Source of the DNA: Diaporthe sp. PMI_573
Lineage: Eukaryota; Ascomycota; Sordariomycetes; Diaporthales; Diaporthaceae
Direction of reading: 5' to 3'
DNA: 64,000 bases
Assembly: GCA_021399435.1 (NCBI GenBank)
Contig: JAJTUP010000016.1
Coordinates: 620,001-684,000, forward strand
How positions within the stretch are numbered: the stretch's first letter is position 1; each line of letters starts with the position of its first letter. A model generated the notes under the pieces. The model was not told the origin of the DNA, ran no database searches, and saw only the letters and a program-made list of their open reading frames with translations. Of the stretch, positions 36,201 to 46,139 are shown piece after piece. A program made the translations under genes and the position numbers.

Positions 36201-37459
36201 TGTCAATCCCACGTTTGAACTACGCACACTAGAATCTCTGCGGGCGAGCTTTGATTGAGTGGCAGCGGTTGGGTGATAGTTTCGGGCTTTATCTGCGTAC
36301 ACTCCAGTAGCGCTGCAAGGCGATCCCGTCAAAGAGTTGTACGCTCAAAAACCCAGCATTAGAGGCGCGGTGGTTAATCAAACGTGTGAGCTTGTTGAGG
36401 CGTACTTTGAAGTTATAGCTGTCGCCGCCACTCTGTCAAGCTAATTAATAAGTTCCGGACCCCTCTATGGCCAACCAGTACACGGTATTGTGAGCATTGA
36501 AAAGTTTTTAATTTTCTGCATGTGGTGAATGTAAAGCTTCCAAATACCGAGATTTATTATGAATCGGCAAGACGACATGCAAATCATTTAATGCATACTA
36601 AAGATCCACCCCCCCCCCACTTACTTCTCCCTGGCCTCTTGAGATCCGAATAATGCAATTTACCGTCACTAGGCATCAAGCCTCATGCAGATTCTCATAC
36701 AGATACACTTACTAACAGATTTCATCATAGGAAAAAAGTATTAAGTATGTAATTTATCATGGCCTAGTTGATAACCAGTATACTAAGGTATCCATCCATA
36801 TTCGGCAAACTCGTCATTATATCTAATGACTTCCTCTTTGGTCATTAACATCCGGGGGACGCGTACACTAACATCCGTCGTATGAAGTTTGAGGCCCCGA
36901 ACACCTTGATGAGCGTGGCTTCGCCAGACAATAATTACCCGCGACTGGCAAATCCCGGAATTAACAGGGACCAGGAACGAGCTTGTCAGTAATAGGAGCC
37001 AGTGAATGCACAGGAGAGAGGGCTTGGATTCAGTTGCTGGGGACATTGGAACGACAAGCTCGTTATGACAAACCTTCCTCATCGACCCCGCTTCACATAT
37101 GTGATGTCTACGTTATCCGCACAGACTTCACGGGCTTTTCGGGAAACAGCGACGTCCCGCGTTGGCTATCGCGACGGTCTAGCTCCAACTTTACACGGCT
37201 CAACCAATCGATGATTGTCGTTGATGTTCGGACGCAAGCCTCACGTTTTCTAGTCGGGGAGGTCTATTCTACGGCGAGGAATGCCCTATGTTCCAAGAAG
37301 TTTATAAATAGGGCCATGGACCAACCCTTCAAGTTCTTTTCCACCACAGATTTCTCTTATTCCCAAAACATCCAGTGTCGCTCAGAAAGCCGGCATCTCT
37401 AACTTATTCCACTATTTCATATCAACTCGAGGAAGTTTACTTTTCTCACAGACACCAAA
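36201..37459. other. AT-rich intergenic region and metallothionein promoter
   Basis: No strong gene. A 99-aa minus-strand open frame (36783-37082) with an ATG is discussed as a finding. The right 300 bp is the metallothionein promoter and leader, with a TATA box and CT-rich leader. Confidence 0.5.
37303..37310 (+). promoter_or_regulatory. TATA box of the metallothionein gene
   Basis: TATAAATA, about 157 bp upstream of the metallothionein ATG, followed by a CT/CA-rich leader. A strong consensus TATA element fits an inducible, highly expressed gene. I found no clear match to a copper-factor site (GCTG core with T-rich flank) immediately upstream. Confidence 0.65.
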
Positions 37460-37601
37460 ATGGACTGCGGCTGTTCATCATCTGGGAAAGGATGCCATTG
37501 TGGTCCTGACTGCAGCTGCTCTAACTGCAGCATTGTAAGTCCCTTCACTGTGTTGCCGATAGAATGACCCAAGCGTTCTAATCGATGAGCAGGACAAATA
37601 G
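37460..37601 (+). CDS. copper metallothionein, 27 aa
   Basis: Very small cytosolic metal-binding protein. Two exons, 37460-37534 and 37593-37601, split by a 58-nt intron with donor GTAAGT and acceptor GAGCAG; the last exon encodes only Asp-Lys-stop. The 27 residues hold seven cysteines in the order CXC-X6-CXC-X3-CXC-X2-C, starting MDCGCSSSGKGCHC. This is nearly the layout of Neurospora crassa copper metallothionein (CXC-X5-CXC-X3-CXC-X2-C), which is also about 25 aa and encoded by an intron-containing gene. It should bind Cu(I) as a thiolate cluster and buffer copper. No aromatic residue is present except none, and only one His, as expected for the class. A good TATA box lies upstream. An alternative acceptor could change the last two residues only. 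Confidence 0.9.
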
Positions 37602-38536
37602 ACTTCCGACGTAACCTGCTCCGCGATGCAACGTGAAATAAGTTGGGTGTGGACTTGGAACAGGGCGCCTACTATCGTACAAGATTGATAATATTGGATT
37701 AGCAGTATTGGGAACTCGTGTTTAACATATGGACATGAATGCTGGCGCTGTTCTGCTTTGATTTAATCTAGACTTGTCTAGACTGGGCGTGAACTTGGGG
37801 TACTGTTTGGCTTTCACACTGTTCACAATGGGATTGGAGGAAAGTTATGTATGTTGTCGGAGTCAAATACCGCAAGACTGTCTATAAAATTGGTATCCGT
37901 CAGAGTGCTCAAGTCGATTACTATTACCTTTAACGGAGAATCATGCGGCTATCACATATGTGAGTTACTTCTACAACATCAATTTCAGTACCAATTCGCA
38001 AGTGATATGTGAAGGTGACTTGTTATCCAACCTGTACACATGTACCGGTGTTTAAGCGGAATCCTCTTGCCTTTGGTATCTAGAGGACGTCAGTGTCTAC
38101 AGTCAGTGGACCACTGGCATGTGTCGATCAACTCACACAGCATATCATGTGGACAACAATTCTACCGTCAAAAAGAAATCTTCCGAATTCGCGGCATATG
38201 TTGCGTTGCGTCTTGCTTCTTGTAGAACAAGGTGTTCACCACGACCTTAGAGACAGCAGTTGCGTCATCCTGGGAACATCTGCGAGCTAATATTCCTTGA
38301 CCAATTCAGAGGCATTCTTGACTTCGGCAAATTATTTAACGAGTGACTAGTATTGAGAGCTAATTGAAATGAGTGTTCTTTCGAAGTTCCACCTTCCCCT
38401 GCAACCAACATTCCACATCATGTGCTAGGTAAATCACTCTCCTCTCCCGTTCTCAGCCCGCTGCTGCCATGTAGTCTTGATCTTATTCCTTCCGGGCCCT
38501 CGAACTGGGGACGATCATGTTACCCAACTTAGAGGT
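37602..38536. other. AT-rich intergenic region
   Basis: About 0.9 kb between the metallothionein gene and the 3' end of the Ser/Arg-rich protein gene. Nothing recognisable apart from AT-rich sequence. Confidence 0.5.
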
Positions 38537-39142
38537 TTACTGGAACTTGCGGTCCTGTGGTTTCATTCTTTTGCCACGGTCATTGGCCCTATGATCACTG
38601 ATTTCCTTGGCTCGTTCCACGAACCAATCTTGGTCAGGGTCTTGCCTCGCGTGGACCAACTGTGCCTCTTCCCTGAGTCTTTCAACTCGCTCTCTTGACG
38701 CGTCCCGTTCTCTCTGCCTCTGCACATCTTCCGCTCGCCGTTTCTCTTCTGACCGGGCCCTGGCTTGCGCAGCAGCTGCATTCCTTGCAGCCTGTACAGG
38801 ATGAATCAGGGCTGTCCCGTTGTTTTCACTGGCCACAGTGTATACCGAGCTGTCACTGCTTCCGGTGCGCGTCGACGAATTGGAAGGTTGCTTCCGGAGT
38901 GCTAAAGGTGCCTGCTGGTAGTTCTGTTCTGAATGAGAGGGAGGAAAGCCACCCGGGGTTTGACCTCCTCTATGGGCTCCAAATGTGGGGGTATTCCGCC
39001 GCTGCTGTTGTGGCCTACCAGTTCGGCCCTCGGAGGGGGTTCCGGTATGAGACACAATCGAATTGCTGGATATTGTGCTTATAGATGAGGAGGACTTCGC
39101 TGACTTGATGCTGCTAGCCTTCACATTCTTTGGACGATTCAT
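38537..39142 (-). CDS. Ser-rich protein with charged coiled-coil end, unknown
   Basis: Single-exon protein of 201 aa starting at the ATG whose first base is 39142. The N-terminal half is Ser/Thr/Gln/Pro-rich and disordered (SSIKSAKSSSSISTISSNS). A Pro/Gly/Gln stretch follows. The second half (about residues 125-185) is an Ala/Arg/Glu-rich helix (NAAAAQARARSEEKRRAEDV) likely to form a coiled coil, and the end is basic (DRGKRMKPQDRKF). No family is recognised. Composition and length suit a nuclear or cytoskeletal accessory protein, but this is a guess. No introns are needed. Confidence 0.65.
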   Translation of the reverse strand: MNRPKNVKASSIKSAKSSSSISTISSNSIVSHTGTPSEGRTGRPQQQRRNTPTFGAHRGGQTPGGFPPSHSEQNYQQAPLALRKQPSNSSTRTGSSDSSVYTVASENNGTALIHPVQAARNAAAAQARARSEEKRRAEDVQRQRERDASRERVERLREEAQLVHARQDPDQDWFVERAKEISDHRANDRGKRMKPQDRKFQ

Positions 39143-40349
39143 TGTTGCTCAAATGATCTCGTGCGCTTCATATGCAAGTTGTTTCTATAACGCTGAGGCA
39201 CTCGTGGCGGGCACAAGTAGATTGATTTCGCTGTTCTGGACGAGGAATCACGAAGGAAAATTGAAGACGATGGTGTGAGCTGGTTACTTGGAATCTGAAG
39301 TTCAGATTGAGAATTCAATGAACGTGGGTGTGGTTCGGGTAGAAACAATTGGTCCGGCCAATTGCTATTCGTAAAAGAGAGTGATCTGGTTCTTGGAGTT
39401 TCTCATAGACAGTGAAATTCGATATCAGCACCTGGTCTTTTTATTTCGGCTCCAATAAGGGAGTCAAATCACTTGTCTACTGAGAGATTGTTCCCTCTCT
39501 ACCTCGAAGGGACACAACTTTTCTGCCCCAAGCTGAAAGTTCGACCAGGTCAAGCCCATGGCTTGAGACAGGCCATAAACCACGCCGCGCGAACAGCGGC
39601 CCGCCGTTGGCTGCAGACACCAGTGATATCTCGAGACTCACTGGGTTGCATTCATCTTGAGTCGCAGTGGATACCACTTGGTTGAAAATTCAAATTTGGA
39701 TGAGGGCTCTCTGGAAAACGCTATTATTTCACAGGGCATTCTGAGCCGGTCTGTTTCCCACAGGCCAGGAGCGAGATCCTTTCAGAAGTTGTCATCCTGA
39801 ACATAGATGTAATTGGGGTATGACCGAGGACACAGTTAGTAGCCCAACAGCTGGCCAAGAAGTGATATGTGACAGAAGTTCAAGTCACTTGTACTTGTTA
39901 CAGTTTGCTGTATGACAAATCACAATAGCGTGGTCACTGGGGGCGGATGTTGGTAAAATTGCTGGACCATCGAAAACAACGGCCAGACCCTCCCTGAAGC
40001 AGGTCGGCATTGAAAAGCCAGACACCATCATCATCAGCTGCCGAATTTAGAAATGCTGTTGGAGAAAGCCCTCAGCGTTTCGTTGGAGGCCACAGCTCGC
40101 GCCAGGTGCGGTAAGACAGGCACACGTCAATTCTGATACATGCATGCTGGTGGGTTGTTGGTTACTTGGGGGGCCTTCATCCACGAGCTTACAGCCAATG
40201 GAAGTCATGAGGGGATATTTGTAAGCTGGCCCAACCTCCGCAGGTACTTCTTCTTTTCAATCTATTGCTGATGCTTGTACCGGACTCTCCTGCAGCACTC
40301 TTCACTCCTTCCCGTCGCCCTCGAACCCTGCGATTGATTCTTTCCAAAC
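39143..40349. other. intergenic region between divergent genes
   Basis: About 1.2 kb with promoters for the genes on both sides. No additional gene supported; an open frame at 39473-39685 has no domain. Confidence 0.5.
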
Positions 40350-41987
40350 ATGTCTGAGATCTTGGTCGACCATGAAGATCAGGACTATGATTTCCCTTGG
40401 GCTGACTTTGATGACCTACAATACGAGAAAGCAGAAGCATTGTGGCATGATAGCTTGAAGACTTTCAGTCACAAATCTTTTCGCGATCTCGTGCAAAGTG
40501 TTGCGCAAGAGAAATTTGGTGACCCGGACCTCAAACTTGTGAGTTACCCACCGATGATTTTCGAGCATTCGGATGTGATGGCCTGGCTAAGCCGTCCCCA
40601 GGTACCCACGGGAATGTGTGGTGGTTTTAATGCCCTTTATGGATTGGCTATAGACGACTCTCCCCACAGACACTTGTTGAGAGTGCCAAACGCGAAGGTC
40701 GCTTTTCCTGACGAAAAGACCGCCGCGGAATGTGTCATTGCACAGTTCTTACACGACCATACCTCAGTTCCAATCGCAAAAGTACTTCACTATGGCTTGT
40801 CAGGCCAAAACCCCGCAGTTGGGCCATTCATCATCATGGAACGCGTCGAGAATGTCTGGTCCATGTCACAAAGGCTAAACAAGAACTTCAGGGAAAAAGG
40901 AGCTCGGCACATCCTAGACACAGGTATATCTAGGAACAAATTCAAGGCGTTGGACGTGCAAATGGTTCGATATCTTTTACAAATTTTCTCACACCGATTC
41001 CCTCGCATCGGAACACTAGCTCGCTCCGAAACAAATGGATACGTCGTCCAGGGTCGGCCTCTTTCATTGGACATTCAGCTGAGCATTGAGACCTCAAACA
41101 TCCCGCACTCAGCGTTGCCCGCTAAAGACAAAACATATTATACAGCGGATGAATGGTATGTTGCGTGCTCAAGGATCATCACAGCTCCACTTCTCTTCCA
41201 ACAAAACAATCTGTTCTTTTCAGCCGACGACTTCAGAAACAAGTGTGTAGCGAGGATGATATTCCATCGATTAGCTACGGAAGGAAAGCTTTCCAAATTC
41301 GGGTTCGAAGAAGACATTTGGTCTGCACAGTCGCGGGGGTTTCGTGCTCAGTCACGAAAACTCTGTCCGGCGCCCAGCAACACTGGAGACTTTGTTCTCT
41401 GGTGTGACGACCTCCGTCCGGAAAACATCCTATTGAGTGAAGCTGGTGATATCACGGGTATTATCGACTGGGAGTTCACTTATGTTGCACCTACGCAGTT
41501 CTCACTCGATCCGCCATGGTGGCTATGCCTGCAACCTCCTCATGACTATGACGACGGAGAGCTTGAGGGCTTCATCAAAACCTACAACGACCGCGTCGAG
41601 ACGTGGCTCGAAGCCGTCGAGGGTGTGGAGAAGGAGCCCGAGTTCGGCTGCCTAGGCTTACCTCGCGGGATTGGAATCTCCAGATACATGCGCGAGAGCT
41701 GGGAGACAGGGCGTTTCTGGTTGAGCTATGCCACCAGAAAAGCCTGGGGATTTGACGAGATCTACTGGAAGTGTTTAGACGAGAGGTTCTTTGGAAAGAG
41801 GCCGGATGGTGTGCCCAGGGATAAGCTTTGGACTACTCGGCTTCACCTGTTGACTGACCGGGAAAGGGAGTTAATGGAGCCTTTCGTACAAAGGAGAGGG
41901 GAAGAGACCGAAGAGGTGAAGTTGATTGATCACTGGGATCCAAAAGAAGTCCAGAGGCGTTTCCAGGAGTTTTTTGGTGAAAATTAA
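40350..41987 (+). CDS. aminoglycoside-phosphotransferase-like (APH family) protein
   Basis: Single-exon protein of 545 aa with a phosphotransferase (APH/choline-kinase-like) fold common in fungi. Evidence includes GGFNALYGLAI followed by LLRVPNAKVAF, then TAAECVIAQFLHDHTSVPIAKVLHYG, PFIIMERVENVWSMSQ, and the catalytic block FVLWCDDLRPENILL (about 349-363) leading to GDITGIIDWEFTYVAP. Asp and Asn of the catalytic loop and Asp of IDWE are kept. The His that usually opens the loop (HxD) is replaced by Cys (WCDD). The substrate is unknown; these proteins are not known to confer drug resistance in fungi. The ATG follows a clean leader (TTTCCAAACATG). Confidence 0.9.
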   Translation: MSEILVDHEDQDYDFPWADFDDLQYEKAEALWHDSLKTFSHKSFRDLVQSVAQEKFGDPDLKLVSYPPMIFEHSDVMAWLSRPQVPTGMCGGFNALYGLAIDDSPHRHLLRVPNAKVAFPDEKTAAECVIAQFLHDHTSVPIAKVLHYGLSGQNPAVGPFIIMERVENVWSMSQRLNKNFREKGARHILDTGISRNKFKALDVQMVRYLLQIFSHRFPRIGTLARSETNGYVVQGRPLSLDIQLSIETSNIPHSALPAKDKTYYTADEWYVACSRIITAPLLFQQNNLFFSADDFRNKCVARMIFHRLATEGKLSKFGFEEDIWSAQSRGFRAQSRKLCPAPSNTGDFVLWCDDLRPENILLSEAGDITGIIDWEFTYVAPTQFSLDPPWWLCLQPPHDYDDGELEGFIKTYNDRVETWLEAVEGVEKEPEFGCLGLPRGIGISRYMRESWETGRFWLSYATRKAWGFDEIYWKCLDERFFGKRPDGVPRDKLWTTRLHLLTDRERELMEPFVQRRGEETEEVKLIDHWDPKEVQRRFQEFFGEN

Positions 41988-42236
41988 GGATCGATTCATT
42001 CGTTTGGTCTCTGTACGGACTTAAGCTGTACCGCGACATACCTGACCTGGCGCAATACTGGTTCTTATGCGGCGTCAGGGGCCCGGTGGGTACATGCACG
42101 CTGGAACACATCTATGAATTAGGAGCTGAGTGCTTACTCTTGGTAGAAAATGCCTTAGGCAGATTAACAAATCATTATCTACTCAGGTGCCCATGCCTTT
42201 GCTCACGGCGATCCGCTGTGCTTACACAGCCCGGAT
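41988..42236. other. short convergent intergenic region
   Basis: Lies between the ends of the APH-like gene and the GH92 gene. No gene is seen. Confidence 0.6.
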
Positions 42237-44735
42237 CTACCTCCGGCGCTGAGTGGCCTCCGTCCCGGGGCTCGGTGGAGGTGGACCAGTCGTCCAGTTC
42301 GATGGACGAGGCCCCAACACGAAGTCCATTGTCCCACCATCCTCGAAAATATCCGACCAAGTCACCCATGACTTGTCCCAGACCTTCCCATTAACCTTCA
42401 AGCTCTGAACATAGTAAGACGTCCCACTTCCTCCCGCGGTCGTGATATCCAATTTCTTTCCATCCCCAAGATTTATCGTCAGATCAGAGAACCAAGGACT
42501 CCCAATGAGAAACGTGGTCTGACCGGTCATCGGGTACAAGCCAAGCATCACCCACAACACCCAGCTCTCCATCGCGCCGGCGTCAGAGTTACCCGGCAGG
42601 CCAGTCGGGGTAGGGGAATAGTAAGCTCTGGCGAACTTGCGTGTGTAGTACACGGTGAGGTCCTGGCGGTTGACAAAGTTGAAGAGATACGGGGTGGTGA
42701 ACGAGGGCTCATTACCGGGGTTGAATATCATCTGGTCGAAGGAGCCTGAGGGGTAGGCTCCTGGGGTGAACATCATCTCGAGCCGCTTCACGAAATTCGC
42801 CTCCCCGCCGCAGTACGAGATCAGCGTGTCGATGTCGTGGTGGGCATTCCAGGAGTATTCCCATGGCAGGGCCTCGTAATCTGTGAACTATCAGCGGATG
42901 GTAGACTGGTCTCGTAATAGCACCCGAATGTACTCACAATAATCAGCCCAGTAGCACCCCCCGCAACTCAGAGGATTCTGCTGGATGAAGCCGGTGGTAT
43001 TCCGTGGTACGACGAACCCGGAGAAGCCAAGCGACTTAGCGTCAGGATTCCAGTGGTTCCTCCAGTTACGGCTTCGGTTCAAATACGTAAATGCATTTGC
43101 ATCACCTAGTCCATCACCAACTGTGTAGACAGCAAAGTCGTTGACTGAGTACTCTACCGCCCGACTGACAGACCGGCCAAACGACGGGGTGATGAAGCCA
43201 TACTCGAGCCAGTCCGGCAGGGCTCCTCGCCCCTCCTTGGTAGAGCCGGTGGGATCGCGGCGATCGTTGTTGTTTGGCGGTGTTACTTCTGCGTTCGTGA
43301 GCATAGCAGAGTATCCATCGTCCCAGTTGACGCCGCCCCGAACACCCTTGACGTATGCGTCTGCGAGGACGTTGTCGCAGTTCGAGCCGCCCTGGGTCGC
43401 GCCGTTCCAGAAGGATGAGCGCGCATCTGGCATGTAACCCTCGTTTCTCCAGACGTCGATGAGCGAGCGGATGTACTCCGTGTATGCCACTGGTTGGATA
43501 ACGTGAAACAAAGCCGTGCCACATCGGAACTTCAGAAGTTAGCTTTTCATCTTTGCATGCTTATCTTTGGAGATGACATACCAGGTCCCACAGTGTAAAA
43601 ATGTCGTCATAGTATGGCTCTGAGGAGGCCCACAGGGGATTCTCTCCTGTCTTGTTGGTCGGAATGATACTCAAATGGTAAAGTGATGAGTATAGCAGCT
43701 GCAGGTCAGTCGGGTTGCTCGTGTCGGTGGTAGTCACCTTCGACAGGACTCGGCTGTTCCACGCATCTTTGGTCTGTGCCGTCAGTTCCTCGCGAGTTGT
43801 CCCTGCAGGAATTTGAGAATCCACATTCGAGCAGGCTTGTTCCGTGGAAATGAAAGACACGCCGACCCTCGAAGTGACATTGGTGGCACCATCGAATGTA
43901 TACAACGCCCCAAGACGCGACGTTGATGTGACGCTGTCGCCAGCAGGGTATTCAACAAGCGAGCTGTTGGTGTTGCCAGCACCTAGAAAGGTTTTGTATG
44001 TCGATGGAGGAGGATCAAAGTGTCCGCAGAAGTAGACTGTCCACTTTGGCGCTCGATTCCAGCCGTTATCGTATGAACCGTGGCCCTTGTAGTGGCCCTT
44101 GTTGGTATCGCCACCAACCACTTCAAAGTTTCCTCCAAGGTATGACTGCTGGAGACCCATGCCGCGGTAGCTCGACAGAACATGGCTCACGTCGACAATG
44201 ACGTTTCTCGTCTGGTTGGTGCCCGGGAACGTGTACTGGTAAAACCCTGCCCTCTCGGTGCCCGCCAACTCAACCGTGATTCCGGAGCCCAAGAACGACT
44301 TGTAGTATCCAACTTCGCTTATGTCGGGGGAGAGTCTTGTATCGTTGTGATCGGCCAGCGGGTTGATGATGTCTCCCAGGACTGGCATTTGCGAGACCAC
44401 GCCGTACTTCGGTGCACCGCCTGTGCCACTCTCATGAAGCATAGAGAAGCCAGTGAAATTCCCCTTGGGCTTATAGCCGGAGTATGCGTCAGTCCCGTCG
44501 TACAGATCTGGCCCAAGCTTCACTATGCCCAACGGCCAGCTCACTCCCGGGAAGGTATTGCCCCCATTCTCCTGACCTGTCTTTATCATTTATCAGCTCA
44601 TGATCGGGGGTTCAGTTATGAGATTCAAAGTGGAAGACAAACGCTAGGTAGCACGTAGGAGGTCAAATTCACCGCAGCGACTGTGGATGAAACCAAAACA
44701 GACGTTATGATCGCCAAGATGGGCGGCATGGTCAT
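42237..44735 (-). CDS. secreted GH92 alpha-mannosidase
   Basis: Secreted 772-aa exo-alpha-1,2-mannosidase-type enzyme that trims mannan or N-glycans (calcium-dependent family GH92). Exons: 44735-44643, 44571-43582, 43529-42938, 42880-42237. A signal peptide (PPILAIITSVLVSSTVAAV) precedes ENGGNTFPGVSWPLGIVKLG, the family's N-terminal landmark. Later landmarks are FTLWDLFRCGTALFH and WRNEGYMPDARSSFWNG, then GGSNCDNVLADAYVKG, YSVNDFAVY, WADYYYEALPWEYSWN and the Ca/acid region NEPSFTTPYLFNFVNRQD with GNSDAGAMESWVLW. The junction of exons 1 and 2 uses donor GTTTGT and gives YVLPS-ENGG, shorter than the usual YVDPLIGTxNGG; another splice choice could restore it. The C-terminus is Pro-rich and ends in basic residues. 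Confidence 0.92.
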
Positions 44736-46139
44736 TGTTTGTATGCCGAGGTAGAGAATGAGACGGTAGGTAAATGAAAGACTAGACACAGTAGTGTTTG
44801 GACTGCATGCTGTGATACAGGCAGTCCAAGTGCTTCGATGAGAAACGACTGCACCACGGAAATTGACCCATAAATAGAACCCCACCAGCCCAGTCTATGT
44901 GAATAGGGCTGGCACACTTTTGTAGTCTGACAGGGTTAGTGAACTACAACGTGCTTGCTGCATGCCTATGAATGGGCAGGTGATGCCGTGCATATACACA
45001 GACTACCTACGTGAACCGCTCCGGCTGCAGTGCTGAATCCGAGAAGTGACACAGATCAAAAACGATAAGGCACTGGCATCCGCAAGCATGAGCTTCAAAT
45101 AGGCAGGTAAATTAGATACTTGGACCCCACGCAGGTGTTGGAACTATCATCTGAGCAATGTAACGTGGGTTGCAACCCTGCTTCCCGAGTGTGCTTCGTG
45201 ACCAACCGTCCCATGTGACCCACTTTCAAGATGTACGAAAAGCGGTTGTGATCATTTGAAGGCACACCGAAGAAAGAGGCAGAAAGGAGAGGAGACACCA
45301 CAGCTATTGGCAGTTGTACCGAAGGGTACTACGTCGGGCTGAGAATCAGGCTTTTCGCACTCTGCATGAGTTAGGCTGATCCTGGCCCAGAGTTCAAATA
45401 TTGTGTGCAGAGTGGGGATTGAGCGCCACGGCAGAGATGATGCGGATCAGAAAACGGTCAGCTCAAGCCAGTTCATATTCGTGTTTCGCCTGGCTTTGAT
45501 ATGTCGATTTGCTGCATTTACTCGACTGTCCCAACACGCTGGAAGCGCATCTATGGCTGTATATAAGAGGTTGTGATCGTCAGGCACGTGGTGAAATCTC
45601 CCGGCTTGATTTGCATGAAGACCAAACCAGCCAGCCTATTCCCCACGGCTGCTTGCATGCAGGCGAAATTTTGGAGACGTACGGTTACATTGGCATGAAC
45701 AGGGGTTTCCGTCCATCCTCGTGGAGATATCGGGGAAAAGATTCCGCCGCGCAATATTTCAAGCCTAGGATCGGAGAAACCAGCTATTGGCTTCGTTAAA
45801 GAGTATTTGGCTTCAGGTTTCCACTGTTGGAGGAGAATGGATTAGGACACATGGAAGATTGAGATACACTGTAGTTCGGCCGACCTGGTCTCCATGCATC
45901 CTGATGGCGCCTATTGGAAACCCTTCCTTCCCCAAGTGAATGCATGAGAATCCCCTTGCAAAATGAAACAACGTAATCAATACTCAGATGGCTGTTTTGA
46001 GCTTTGAACAAGCTGTACATGTTTGAGTTTCGATGCTATATTATCTGTCGTGGATGTGGACATCACACGTCTTCACAGCAGCTGGTCTGCCGTTTCGAAC
46101 TCACCGCACTATCCAAGGCCAAGGTAGAGATGATCTTTC
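44736..46139. other. intergenic region
   Basis: About 1.4 kb with the GH92 promoter on the left and the PAQR 3' end on the right. An open frame at 45509-45799 lacks a convincing start and domain. Confidence 0.5.

Noticed and set aside
38480..38530. Possible minus-strand tRNA 3' half (sequence with GTTCGAG and a preceding GTAACATGATCGTCC)
   Set aside because: The T-arm stem does not pair and no acceptor or anticodon stem could be drawn. The resemblance to a B box alone is not enough.
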